Shown here piece by piece: positions 1-8,700 of a DNA stretch of 49,050 nt (the stretch's first letter is position 1; each line of letters opens with the position of its first letter). The DNA comes from Anaerostipes hominis (ex Lee et al. 2021). Its GTDB lineage: Bacteria; Bacillota; Clostridia; Lachnospirales; Lachnospiraceae. The stretch is taken from positions 1 through 49,050 of the forward strand of contig NZ_NQOG01000021.1 in NCBI RefSeq assembly GCF_002270485.1, read 5' to 3'. The translations under genes and the position numbers were made by a program. The notes under the pieces are model-generated. The model was not told the origin of the DNA. It made no database searches and saw nothing but the letters and a program-made list of their open reading frames with translations.

Positions 1-32
1 TATTGGCTTGAACAACCTCATTATAACGGAAA

Positions 33-122
33 GGTGATTTTTTTGTATAACTATCACCGCGCACCCGCATAGCGGGTGGTTTCTATTTCGCACGCTTTGC
101 GTGCTCAACAGGGTCACGACCC
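33..122. repeat. Run of four short hairpins at window edge
   Basis: Four inverted repeats follow one another. GGTGAT (33-38) pairs with ATCACC (53-58). CACCCGC (62-68) pairs with GCGGGTG (72-78) around ATA. GCACGC (90-95) pairs with GCGTGC (99-104) around TTT. GGGTC (111-115) pairs with GACCC (118-122). There is no open reading frame here. Serial subterminal hairpins are typical of IS200/IS605-type ends, but no transposase is visible in the window, so the identity is a guess. Confidence 0.4.
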
Positions 123-123
123 A

Positions 124-156
124 TAATAAAAATGAAAGCGCCGCAGGGCACTTTCA
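124..156 (-). terminator. Rho-independent terminator after the marR gene
   Basis: Read on the minus strand, TGAAAGTGCC pairs with GGCGCTTTCA around a CTGC loop, with one mismatch, and the stem is followed by TTTTTATT. It lies 18 bases after the stop codon of the MarR-type gene and should end the malic enzyme - marR transcript. Confidence 0.75.
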
Positions 157-173
157 TCTGCTGTTTTATATCT

Positions 174-599
174 TCATTCCAGGCTTTCGAGTACTTTGCC
201 GAGCAATTCACAGAGTCTTTGTGACTCTTCATCAGACAATGCTTTTCTGATGCGCATTTCTTCTTCTCTTAAATGGGCTTCCATCTCACTTTTTAAATCC
301 AGCCCTTTCTGTGTAAGAATAACATTGCGGCATCTCTTATTCTCTTCATCCACAACACAGTACAAAAATCCTTTCGTCTCCAGACGCCTTAAAATACCGA
401 TGACCGTGGAATGTTTCACTCTCATGAATTCTCCGATATCTTTCTGGGTTATCTTCCGGTTCTGATGTTCCGCCAGATATAAAAGCAGTTCCATCTGGGA
501 ATAAGTCACATTCAGACAGCGCAGTTTCTGATTCATATGCTGAGTAAACTTATCGTGGATATGCTTAAATCTGGCTCCGATTTCCCTATCCTGGTTCAT
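174..599 (-). CDS. MarR family transcriptional regulator
   Basis: Winged-helix regulator of about 141 residues, the usual size for MarR proteins. The helix-turn-helix and wing are visible in the middle: KITQKDIGEFM, then KHSTVIGILRRLETKGFL, followed by the wing DEENKRCRNVILTQKG. The start at 599 is chosen because GGAGGCGGATT directly precedes that ATG; a longer form from 623 would run through the operator palindrome and has no ribosome site. It lies 66 bases downstream of the malic enzyme gene on the same strand and may be cotranscribed, but it also has its own promoter with a perfect 20-bp palindrome at 611-630. Autorepression is the simplest reading. The ligand is unknown. Confidence 0.85.
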   Translation of the reverse strand: MNQDREIGARFKHIHDKFTQHMNQKLRCLNVTYSQMELLLYLAEHQNRKITQKDIGEFMRVKHSTVIGILRRLETKGFLYCVVDEENKRCRNVILTQKGLDLKSEMEAHLREEEMRIRKALSDEESQRLCELLGKVLESLE

Positions 600-610
600 A
601 ATCCGCCTCC

Positions 611-657
611 ATATGTAGTGCACTACATATTTTACAAGACTTCGTCAAAAATTACAA
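611..657 (-). promoter_or_regulatory. marR promoter with perfect 20-bp palindromic operator
   Basis: On the minus strand a -35 TTGTAA (657-652), a 17-base spacer and a -10 TAAAAT (634-629) form a good sigma-A promoter. Immediately downstream, and overlapping the -10 by two bases, is the perfect palindrome ATATGTAGTGCACTACATAT (611-630), which ends beside the ribosome site of the MarR gene. MarR dimers bind palindromes of this size, so this is very likely the autoregulatory operator. Confidence 0.75.
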
Positions 658-665
658 CCATTAAT

Positions 666-1820
666 TTATTTTCTGCTTTCTGCCTTTACCGCATCCGCAA
701 CCGCACTGCATACCCGCTTATCGAACACCCCGGGAATAATATAATCCTCGCTGAGCTCCTCTTCTGTTATAATTCCCGCGATAGCCCGGGCCGCCGCCAT
801 CTTCATTTCTTCTGTAATCTGAGAAGCTCTGGCATCCAAAGCCCCGCGGAAGATTCCAGGGAACACCAGCACGTTATTGATCTGATTCGGAAAATCGGAA
901 CGGCCGGTAGCTACCACCTTTGCCCCGCCTTTTTTCGCCTCATCCGGCATGATTTCAGGCACCGGATTCGCCATAGCAAATACTACCGGGTCCTTTGCCA
1001 TGGAAGCGACCATTTCTGATGTGACAATATTCGGTGCAGAAACGCCGATAAACACATCTTTTCCCTTCATGATCTCACGAAGTTCTCCTGTCTGCCTGTC
1101 CTTATTTGTTTTTTCCGCCATTTCTTTCTGTGCATCGTTCATCCACTCTTCCCCCGGACACAGGGCACCTTTCTGGTCTACAAGCACCGCGTCTTTTACT
1201 CCGAACTGAAGCAGAAGCTTACAGATAGAAATCCCGGCAGACCCTGCTCCGTTGATAACTACCTTTGCATCTTCCAGCTTCTTTCCCACAAATTTCAGCG
1301 CATTGATCATCCCTGCTGCCACGACGATGGCTGTTCCGTGCTGATCGTCATGGAATACCGGTATATCCAGTTCCTCTTTCAGCCGGCGTTCTATTTCAAA
1401 ACATCTCGGCGCAGAGATATCTTCCAGATTGATCCCTCCGAATGTAGGCGCCAGATATTTTACTGTCTTTATGATCTCTTCCGTATCTTTCGTATCCAGA
1501 CAGACCGGAAATGCGTCTATATCGGCAAACTCTTTAAATAAAATAGCCTTTCCTTCCATAACCGGCATAGCCGCCTCCGGTCCGATATCACCAAGACCGA
1601 GCACAGCAGTTCCATCAGAAACTACAGCTACCAAATTTCCTTTTGCAGTGTAACGGTACACATCCTCTTTGCAGTCCCTGATTTTTCGGCAAGGTTCTGC
1701 CACTCCGGGGGTATAAGCCGTACTCAGATCTTCTCTCGTCTCAACCGTCACTTTTGACCTTACTGCCACTTTTCCTCTGTTTTCTTCGTGCATCTTCAGC
1801 GCCAATTCATTGTAATCCAT
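666..1820 (-). CDS. NAD-dependent malic enzyme
   Basis: Oxidative decarboxylation of malate to pyruvate in the cytosol. The 384 residues match the short bacterial form (about 380-410). Visible landmarks are the N-terminal AYTPGVAEPCRKI, then KGNLVAVVSDGTAVLGLGDI, the metal-binding stretch VFHDDQHGTAIV, and the nucleotide-binding VVINGAGSAGISI. The C-terminal VATGRSDFPNQINNVLVFPG is also typical. The start has a clear AAAGGAGAAGGTC ribosome site. It lies 48 bases after the GNAT gene and upstream of marR, so the three may form one transcript. Whether NAD or NADP is preferred cannot be read from sequence alone. Confidence 0.93.
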   Translation of the reverse strand: MDYNELALKMHEENRGKVAVRSKVTVETREDLSTAYTPGVAEPCRKIRDCKEDVYRYTAKGNLVAVVSDGTAVLGLGDIGPEAAMPVMEGKAILFKEFADIDAFPVCLDTKDTEEIIKTVKYLAPTFGGINLEDISAPRCFEIERRLKEELDIPVFHDDQHGTAIVVAAGMINALKFVGKKLEDAKVVINGAGSAGISICKLLLQFGVKDAVLVDQKGALCPGEEWMNDAQKEMAEKTNKDRQTGELREIMKGKDVFIGVSAPNIVTSEMVASMAKDPVVFAMANPVPEIMPDEAKKGGAKVVATGRSDFPNQINNVLVFPGIFRGALDARASQITEEMKMAAARAIAGIITEEELSEDYIIPGVFDKRVCSAVADAVKAESRK

Positions 1821-1868
1821 GACCTTCTCCTTTATGAATCTCTTTCATCTATAGTTTTCTTTATTATA

Positions 1869-2354
1869 TTACAGTGTGATGTAAAATAAAATAATGTCTT
1901 CGTATCTGCCGTCTGACAAACGGTAGCCTCCGGGCACTGTCCCGAGCCGCTGAAATCCAAGTCTGTCATAAAGTCTCAGCGCACCCTGATTGGACGCTAC
2001 CACCGCATTAAACTGCAGGACTTTGTATCCCAGCTCTCTGGCTCTTTCCATACAGTCCAAAACCAACTGCTCTCCGATATGCCGGCCTCTTGCATCCTTG
2101 CTGACTGCATAGGACGCATTGGATAAATGTCCGCATCTGCCCACATTATTTGGATGCAGTATATAAAGGCCAAGAATCTTTCCGTCTGATTCAGCCACCC
2201 CAGTGTAAGACTGCCCTGCAAAAAAATCTTCTGCTTCCTTTAAAGAAAAAAAATCTTCCTGTGGAAACGCATTGGCCTCTTCTACCACCTGATTCCATAT
2301 CGCTGTCATCTCTTCTAAATCTTCTTTTTTAAACTGTCTCACCGTAAGTTCCAT
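1869..2354 (-). CDS. GNAT family N-acetyltransferase
   Basis: A 161-residue single-domain GNAT protein that should transfer an acetyl group from acetyl-CoA to an unidentified amine. The acetyl-CoA pyrophosphate loop appears as KDARGRHIGEQLVLDCM near residues 87-103. The later strand and C-terminal helix, with NQGALRLYDRLGFQRLGTVP, are typical of the family. The start follows AAAAGGAGAGGATCGTTC. It is the first protein gene after the tRNA pair and is followed by malic enzyme on the same strand. Confidence 0.85.
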   Translation of the reverse strand: MELTVRQFKKEDLEEMTAIWNQVVEEANAFPQEDFFSLKEAEDFFAGQSYTGVAESDGKILGLYILHPNNVGRCGHLSNASYAVSKDARGRHIGEQLVLDCMERARELGYKVLQFNAVVASNQGALRLYDRLGFQRLGTVPGGYRLSDGRYEDIILFYITL

Positions 2355-2430
2355 GAACGATCCTCTCCTTTTCCTCGCTCTTTTGATCCCGCATCTTTTA
2401 CAGGCCCGGTATAATCTGCCGCGGAAGAAA

Positions 2431-2467
2431 GAAAAAAGCCATCTTAGAGATATCTCTAAAACGGCTT
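2431..2467 (-). terminator. Terminator after the tRNA-Phe/tRNA-Gly pair
   Basis: On the minus strand AGCC-GTTTTAGAGA pairs with TCTCTAAGA-TGGCT and is followed by six T residues. It starts 5 bases after the 3' end of tRNA-Gly, so it ends the two-tRNA transcript. Confidence 0.8.
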
Positions 2468-2471
2468 GCTA

Positions 2472-2542
2472 AGCGGGTGATGGGAATCGAACCCACGTGA
2501 TCAGCTTGGAAGGCTGGAGTTCTACCATTGAACTACACCCGC
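2472..2542 (-). tRNA. tRNA-Gly (anticodon TCC)
   Basis: Cloverleaf with acceptor stem GCGGGTG/CACCCGC, T-arm GGGTTCGATTCCC, anticodon loop CTTCCAA giving TCC, and discriminator T. CCA is not encoded. It is transcribed after tRNA-Phe. Confidence 0.96.
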
Positions 2543-2574
2543 ATATATGACAGAGTCTTTTCAATTCTCTGTAA

Positions 2575-2647
<73 letters not shown>

Positions 2648-2720
2648 ATGTCTCATTCCTGCGACTTCTATACTTTACCATATCAAAAAGCCCAAATCAA
2701 GAACTTTTTTAGATTTTTTG

Positions 2721-3212
2721 TCATCTTTCAAAAAATAGATTTTCCAGATAATGAATCCCCGTTTTGGTAACAAATATTTTTTTCTTCACATTATGCGCGG
2801 CTTTCATTCCGCTCTTATCCTCCTCCAGATTCACAAGGAAGTCGGCTTCCACAAGGATCTGATAATCTATGCCGTCAATCCGGCTGTAAGTATGATGATG
2901 CCCGATCAGATAACAGATTCTGTCCATGGTTTCATTTTTCAGACCGAACTCACCCAGAAGCTTTCTGGCTTCGTCCGGTCCTTCTATCTCCTGGTATTTT
3001 CCTGAACTGCTATTGTATTTCTCCTCACTTTTTTTAATTCCAATATCATGAGTCACCGCAGCAATCTCCAAGATCTCCTGCAGTTCCGGTTCCAGTTCCT
3101 CCTGCTCCCCGATAGCTTTTGCATAGGCATACACTTTCATAAAGTGCTGGACTCTTTTGGAATCTCCCTGATAATACTCTATCATCTTTGTCATTACGTC
3201 ACTGATCTTCAT
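2721..3212 (-). CDS. HD domain phosphohydrolase
   Basis: An HD-superfamily metal-dependent phosphohydrolase of 163 residues. The metal-binding pattern is visible: H at VQHFMKVYAYA, then AVTHDIGIK supplying the HD pair, then the histidines of LIGHHHTYSRIDG, and a late aspartate in LVEADFLVN. The ATG at 3212 is preferred because GGAGAGAG precedes it; a TTG seven codons upstream is a weaker alternative. The gene overlaps the end of the Crp-type gene by 14 bases, so translation is probably coupled. The substrate is unknown; small HD proteins act on nucleotides or related phosphoesters. Confidence 0.82.
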   Translation of the reverse strand: MKISDVMTKMIEYYQGDSKRVQHFMKVYAYAKAIGEQEELEPELQEILEIAAVTHDIGIKKSEEKYNSSSGKYQEIEGPDEARKLLGEFGLKNETMDRICYLIGHHHTYSRIDGIDYQILVEADFLVNLEEDKSGMKAAHNVKKKIFVTKTGIHYLENLFFER

Positions 3213-3870
3213 TCTGTCTCTCTCCAATCGCAATTATATTTTTCTCAACAGACAAAACACCTTCCGTCTGGAGTTTCCTCAGTTCCACCATCATTCCGCT
3301 CCTGTCCACACACAGATAATCGGCCATATCTTTTTTAGAAAAAGGAAGCTTGATCCGGGACGTTTTCTGCTTATCCTGTTCCTGATTTATATATGCAAGA
3401 ATCTTCTCCCTTGTAGTCCTCTTTTCAAGACATTCCAGCTTTTGATTCAAACGGACATTCTTTTCAGCCAGAAGAACAACCATATTTTCAATCAGCCGCT
3501 GGTGGAATGCACAGCTGGCATTGCAGGTCGTCAGTACCTTATGGTAGTTTAAGAACAACACCGTACAATCTCTGACACATTCAACCGATACAGGCAGCTC
3601 TGCATCCGGAAGACAGCCATAGGTCTCCCCGAACACTTCGCCCGGCCCGATATGGGCAAGAATCGCTCTTCTTCCCTCAAAATCATCTCTGACGATCCGG
3701 ACTTCCCCGTCCACTACGATCCCCACTTCTTCCATCCTGTCTCCATTCAGACAGATGGCATCCCTGGAAGCATACGTTTCTTTTCTGGCCGACAGGCAGC
3801 CCAGCATCCCTTCTAAATCCTTCTTTTTAATTCCGCGGAACAGGGGACTGCGGTATAAAATTTGCTCCAT
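3199..3870 (-). CDS. Crp/Fnr family transcriptional regulator
   Basis: About 223 residues. The N-terminal cyclic-nucleotide-binding-like beta-roll covers residues 1-120 (VVDGEVRIVRDDFEGRRAIL, then GPGEVFGE). The C-terminal winged helix includes LPFSKKDMADYLCVDRSGMM as recognition region. The start at 3870 is chosen for its GGAGATGTG ribosome site; a longer form from 3924 would read through the operator region. It is divergent from the ferredoxin gene with a palindrome between them, and overlaps the HD gene. Clostridial regulators of this type often pair with ferredoxin or hybrid-cluster genes in redox or nitrosative stress. The signal cannot be deduced here. Confidence 0.85.
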   Translation of the reverse strand: MEQILYRSPLFRGIKKKDLEGMLGCLSARKETYASRDAICLNGDRMEEVGIVVDGEVRIVRDDFEGRRAILAHIGPGEVFGETYGCLPDAELPVSVECVRDCTVLFLNYHKVLTTCNASCAFHQRLIENMVVLLAEKNVRLNQKLECLEKRTTREKILAYINQEQDKQKTSRIKLPFSKKDMADYLCVDRSGMMVELRKLQTEGVLSVEKNIIAIGERQNEDQ

Positions 3871-3892
3871 TTTTTCACATCTCCTATAAATG

Positions 3893-3908
3893 TGTTGATT
3901 TATCAACA
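3893..3908. promoter_or_regulatory. Crp/Fnr-type palindrome between divergent genes
   Basis: The perfect inverted repeat TGTTGATTTATCAACA (arms TGTTGAT/ATCAACA, two-base centre) sits between the Crp-type gene and the ferredoxin gene. A possible ferredoxin -10 TATAGT lies at 3925-3930 with no good -35. The palindrome is centred about 36 to 40 bases before the expected start, so activation by the bound regulator is plausible. The spacing is tighter than the classical TTGAT-N4-ATCAA Fnr site. Confidence 0.6.
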
Positions 3909-3964
3909 GACAACTTGTGCTCATTATAGTATGATGGGATTACAAACTCAAGGAGGAAATAAGA

Positions 3965-4573
3965 ATGATACGACAAATAATAAAAATAGATGAGGAAAAG
4001 TGCAATGGATGCGGTCTCTGCGCTTCTGCCTGTCATGAAGGAGCCATTCAGATGATCGACGGAAAAGCAAAACTGATTCGGGATGATTACTGCGACGGCC
4101 TCGGCAACTGCCTTCCAATGTGTCCGACCGGTGCGATCTCCTTTGAAGACAGGGAAGCGCCGGACTATGACAAAGAAGCAGTCCTTAAAAACCAAAGAAA
4201 AAATAACAAGAGTGCGTTGCGCCAATGGCCGGTTCAGATCCAACTGGTGCCTGTGAACGCCCCGTACTTTGACAACGCCCACCTTTTGGTTGCCGCCGAC
4301 TGTACGGCATTCGCACACGGAAACTTCCACGAACAGTTTATGAAAGAGAAAGTCACCTTAGTTGGATGTCCAAAACTGGACCCTGTGAACTACTCGGAAA
4401 AGCTGACAGAAATCATTCGTCAAAACAATTTAAAGAGCGTCACCGTAACCCGGATGGAAGTCCCCTGCTGCGGAGGGCTGGAATATGCCGTGCGCACTGC
4501 CCTGGAACAGAGTAAAAAATCCATTCCGCTCAATGTCATTACCATTTCTACAGAAGGGATTATCCTGGATTAG
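3965..4573 (+). CDS. 4Fe-4S ferredoxin-domain protein
   Basis: A 202-residue protein starting with a dicluster ferredoxin domain. The first cluster motif is CNGCGLCASACHEGAI. The second is CDGLGNCLPMCPTGAI, which has spacing CX5CX3CP instead of CX2CX2CX3CP. After about residue 70 comes a non-ferredoxin domain with conserved-looking cysteines (VAADCTAF, LVGCPKLDPV, VPCCGGLEYA), which could bind a further cofactor. The start follows AAGGAGGAAATAAG. It is divergent from the Crp-type gene and probably controlled by it. I know this domain arrangement only as a clostridial ferredoxin-like protein near redox regulators; its partner is unknown. Its stop codon overlaps that of the convergent HAD gene. 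Confidence 0.85.
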   Translation: MIRQIIKIDEEKCNGCGLCASACHEGAIQMIDGKAKLIRDDYCDGLGNCLPMCPTGAISFEDREAPDYDKEAVLKNQRKNNKSALRQWPVQIQLVPVNAPYFDNAHLLVAADCTAFAHGNFHEQFMKEKVTLVGCPKLDPVNYSEKLTEIIRQNNLKSVTVTRMEVPCCGGLEYAVRTALEQSKKSIPLNVITISTEGIILD

Positions 4574-5091
4574 GAACTCTGATTTAAAATATACACTGCC
4601 TTTTGGGCCAGTTCTCTTGTAAGCCCGCCTTCCATAAAGCTTGTGCGGACCCAGTGCTCTCCCAGGCTGTTCTCTTCCCAATCATAATCCGTATCATCAA
4701 GGATCACGAAAGACCGGATGCGTTTCCCACGCATCCAGTCTTTTACTTCCAGTGAGCGGTTTCCCTTATGGAGATGTTTTGTTTTTGATATAATCTTCAT
4801 GCCATAGGAAGCCATGGCCTGATCTAATGCTCTCCCCACCCTGATCAACGGCCCTTTCTCATGCCACGCATGGCGCCAGCTTGACGACAGTACAATCTGC
4901 GCCCCCGTCTTCTCCACTATATATCTTAGTTGTTCTAAATTATCTTCATCCACATCAATGCCCATGAACGGCTCGATGTTACTTTCTTCCAATTTATCAA
5001 ACAGTTCCATAGAATTCAGCACACCGTCGATATCTAAAAAAATGATTTTTTGGGGTTTTATCCTAAACCGCCATTTATCAAAGGCTCTCAT
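4570..5091 (-). CDS. HAD-like protein of the Swiss-Army-Knife RNA repair type
   Basis: About 173 residues. Near the N-terminus is KIIFLDIDGVLNS, the HAD nucleophile motif DXDG. Further on comes IVLSSSWRHAW, the second motif of the HAD branch often found in RNA-repair fusion proteins, and near the end FVILDDTDYDW supplies the acidic motif. It is probably a phosphatase acting on a nucleic-acid or nucleotide phosphate, by family analogy. The ATG at 5091 has AAAGGG nine bases upstream; an ATG at 5100 touches the same sequence and is less likely. It is convergent with the ferredoxin gene and shares the bases of the stop codons. Confidence 0.7.
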   Translation of the reverse strand: MRAFDKWRFRIKPQKIIFLDIDGVLNSMELFDKLEESNIEPFMGIDVDEDNLEQLRYIVEKTGAQIVLSSSWRHAWHEKGPLIRVGRALDQAMASYGMKIISKTKHLHKGNRSLEVKDWMRGKRIRSFVILDDTDYDWEENSLGEHWVRTSFMEGGLTRELAQKAVYILNQSS

Positions 5092-5110
5092 ATGCTCCAT
5101 CCCTTTCTCT

Positions 5111-5440
5111 TTATATAACTGATATATATTCCATTATACCAAGACAGGGCAGTACTTTCATCCGTTTTCCCTGGCAATTCTGGGATAACACCCGTTTTAT
5201 TTTGCTCTCACCCTTTTTCTCGGGCTGTAACTTCCAAAATGGCTGTTCTGGCAGCAGATACCGACTTCGACTTAGAGAACTTTTTGCCCGCTGACCAGCA
5301 GATCTGATAACCGCTTGGCTTCCCGGGACTTTTTCTGACATAGACTTTTGCCTGCTTTTTCCCGGCTTTTATCTTCCTGATTTGTGCTTTCTTTGGAACT
5401 ATCACAAAATACCGCTTAATCTTTCCTGTATAACTCCCTT
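5111..5440 (-). pseudogene. Decayed FN3-like surface protein fragment
   Basis: Reading the minus strand from about 5440, one frame gives VPKKAQIRKIKAGKKQAKV, then GYQICWSAGKKFSKSKSV. This matches the fibronectin-III-like repeats at the C-termini of Lachnospiraceae surface proteins (usual pattern: KAGKKKATVTW, GYQIQYSTNKKFK). The frame stops at 5208, and the expected continuation is absent or shifted. No signal peptide, start or ribosome site is present. It is the remnant of a larger secreted protein, next to the giant beta-helix gene. Confidence 0.55.
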
Positions 5441-5705
5441 TTCCAATGACTTCCTTTCTGGCTCACCGATGGTTTCGGCGTAACTAGTTTCCCCATGAAT
5501 TGTCATTCCGCTTCTAATTACTAAAAATCACTATTACAAATAAACAAGATACTAATATAATTTTATCATAACATCTCCACCTGGTTAATATGATATAGTT
5601 TTTAGTATCTTCTCTCTCATAAATATATCATGGCAAAATAAGTAAAAAAATTCTATGTACTAATTTGAGAATTGCAGGGAATAACTTTCGCTATCCCCTG
5701 TCTAT
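5441..5705 (-). other. AT-rich spacer with a weak terminator hairpin
   Basis: No gene is visible. The inverted repeat CAGGGAATA/TATCCCCTG (5675-5700, one mismatch) lies just after the stop codon of the giant secreted protein gene. It is followed on the minus strand, about 20 bases later, by a T-rich run. It may end the pilus-like operon, though the T tract is not adjacent. Confidence 0.4.
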
Positions 5706-8700
5706 TTATTTCTTGATTTTAAATTCATATTTTAACACAGCATCTTCCCTTGTTTTTTCCAGCTGGCTTGTGAGCTGAGCGTTTAATTTCCCGTCTTTCT
5801 TCCATTTACTCGACTCTTTCAACGTATACAAATATTTCTTATTTATAAATCTTACATTATATTTATATGAGTCTTTAAAAGGATTGTTCTCGGCGATGTA
5901 TACTGTCGAATCAAGTTTTGTTTTCTTCCCCAAAGAATCTATTGCCTGATAAACAATTTTATGCTCACCTACGGAATTTAACTTTTCAATTTGCATCGGT
6001 ATCGGATCGACAACAGATACAGGTACTTTCAGGCCGCTTTTGTCATCCTCTAAGTCTTCTACCTGATAGTTTTCAAGTATTTCTTTAAGAACAGTTTGTG
6101 GATTGTTATCCAAATCTTTCTGATAAAATGCAAGATTCTGTGAATGTAATTTGGGAGGATTGTTATAAGTTACATATACCGTACCTTCTTTTTCTGCCAC
6201 ATTTCCAACACTGTCCTCAACTTGAAAAATAACTTTGACTTCTACGGTCTCATCTTTTTCAAGCTTCATAAAATAAGTGTCCATTACATCTGTATCATTC
6301 ATTCCTCCAGAAAAGTTTTGGGGTTCCGGCCGGTATCCTTCCATACTTGTTCCATAATCTAATTTTATAATCTGTACTTTTTCCGTCAAATCTCCGTCTT
6401 CATCATCATAACAACCCTTTACAGCTTTTAATAAATCATTCTTTCTTATTTTTTCATTCTCTAAAAAAGTCTTTTTATCATGCAAAATAATGTCTGGCTT
6501 ACTGTCCCACTGGCCTTCCATAAAAAATATATCCTCAGCATTCAATAAGCTATTTTTATTATCTAAATTCACAGATGCATTTACTTTCTTATAGCTTTTT
6601 GCAAATGCCAAGATATGATCTGATTTCCCCCTTTCCCGCTCTTCTTTTAATTCTTTATATCCAACAGGTTCCAATTCTCTTCTCTTACGGGCACTGCTGA
6701 TATCTTGTTTCCATCCTATAAACTTCCCTTCTGATGACCGGAAACCGTTTTTCCTCAACAGTATATTTTCAGATTTGTTTTGTTCCTGGCTGTCCGTCGT
6801 ACCAGCGGCACCCTGAATCCCCGGCAGATACTCCACCCTGTAATGGGGCCACAGTGCAAAAAGCGTCGCATCCGCATTTGCTGTATAAACATTCCCCGGC
6901 TGATACCCGTCTCCTGTTCCATCTGCATTCGTATTCCATGCAACAAACACGCCCGATCCACCGGAAGGTGTCAAAGCCGACAGCCTTATGTCCTCCTCCC
7001 AATACTTAACTGCTGCCGTGGGCATGTTCATGACCTCCTCTTTTGAATTTTTATCATAGCGAATCTGATATGCCTGACTCAGAACAATGCTGTATGGAAC
7101 ACAGCCGGAAGATGATTTTTTTAAATTTCCCGGTCTCATGACATATCCACTGCCTGCATACATAAATCTTCCATTCACAGACTGATTGTTCAGCAATGCA
7201 TCTCCTGTTTTATAATTACTGTCCGCAGAATTAGATATGTTTCCTTTTACTGCCGCATAGCCATTTCGTATATTGGCAGCATCAAGAGAAATTCTGGCAG
7301 TCAGTGAATTGCTGTTGGAAAAGTATCGATTGGAGACCGTAATAAACCGATCCTTTGCGAGATAAATTTCCTGTTGTATCTCCGTATGTCCCTCTATTGA
7401 AAACAGGCTTCCTTCATGAAAGATACTCCGTTGTGTACCATTTTTGCACTGATTGTTTAAGATATGGGCGTTGTTGTTCAGGATCGCAGTATTCCTGTTA
7501 TAAATGCCTGATCCATTTCCCGATGCACTGTTTCCCTGGATGTTCACTGCCTGATTAGCCTGAAACGTTGTAAAAGTACCGCTGGCTATATAAACAGCTC
7601 CCCCGTCTCCATAAGATTGATTTCCTGTAAAATTGCTTCCGTTTGCCTTGCAGGTGCCGTCAATGTAAATACCCCCTCCGCCTGCCTTTGAGGTGTTTCC
7701 GCTGACATTGCCGCTGCTAAAACTGCACGTGCCGGCAGAACTTACCGAGATACCGCCGCCCTTCCCGGAAGCGCTGTTGGAACTAACCGATACATTTGAA
7801 AATGAGACTGCTCCGTCTATCTGAAGTCCTCCACCGTTTACAGATGCAGTATTGTTTTTTATACTTCCTCCGCTCAAAGAGCCTCCTGCATTTTTCAAGA
7901 TGGCTCCTCCCCCATATGTGGCGGCAGTATTGGAAGAAATCTCTCCGCCTGTCATAGAAAGTTTTCCCTTTGCATAGATCCCGCCCCCAGAATTGCCAGA
8001 ATGATTATTTCTTACAGTTCCTCCGGTCATGCGGAATTCTGCCTCATGGTAGACACCCGCGCCATATACTGCCGAGTTATCATACATGCTTCCACCTCTC
8101 AGGGAGCCCTTCACAGAATCTGCACAGTAAATCCCGCCTCCATAGCCTTTGCTTTCATTTCCATGGATTACTGCTCCTGCCTTTATTTCCAGAGCCGCCC
8201 CCTTTTTGTAACTGCCGTTTGACAGACAGATGCCTGCCCCGTTTCCGTTGCTGTGATTTCCATAAATATTGCAGTCCTGTATGGCTCCGTTTGAACCGTT
8301 GTTTAAACATACGGCTCCGCCTGCATCCGCCTGATTATTTTTTAATACCACGCCTGTGGTGGATTTCTGCTGATATCCATCCTTTCCATTCACAGCCCAT
8401 GTACCGGATCTCGTATATTTCCAGACGCCGAGATCACCTTTCGTAGAGTTTACTTTTCCATCTGTTTCGATCGCTCCCTGCACTTTAACTGCCCCTCCGA
8501 GAGCATCCTTCTTTTTGTTGGACGCCGCACAGTCTGAAACTGTACCTCCATACAGCCTCAGGGTTCCATAATTCATAATGCCTCCGCCATGAATCGCCTG
8601 GCAGTGTTCTATCGACCCTGCAAACATGTAAAAAGAAGCACCATTGCCGACCAAGACACCGCCTCCATGGGAAGATTTCGGCGAACTGGAAGACACGTCT

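Noticed and set aside
7970-8446. Long plus-strand open frames inside the giant protein gene
   Set aside because: They are antisense shadows of glycine-rich repeats, have no ribosome sites, and give low-complexity cysteine/histidine-rich peptides.
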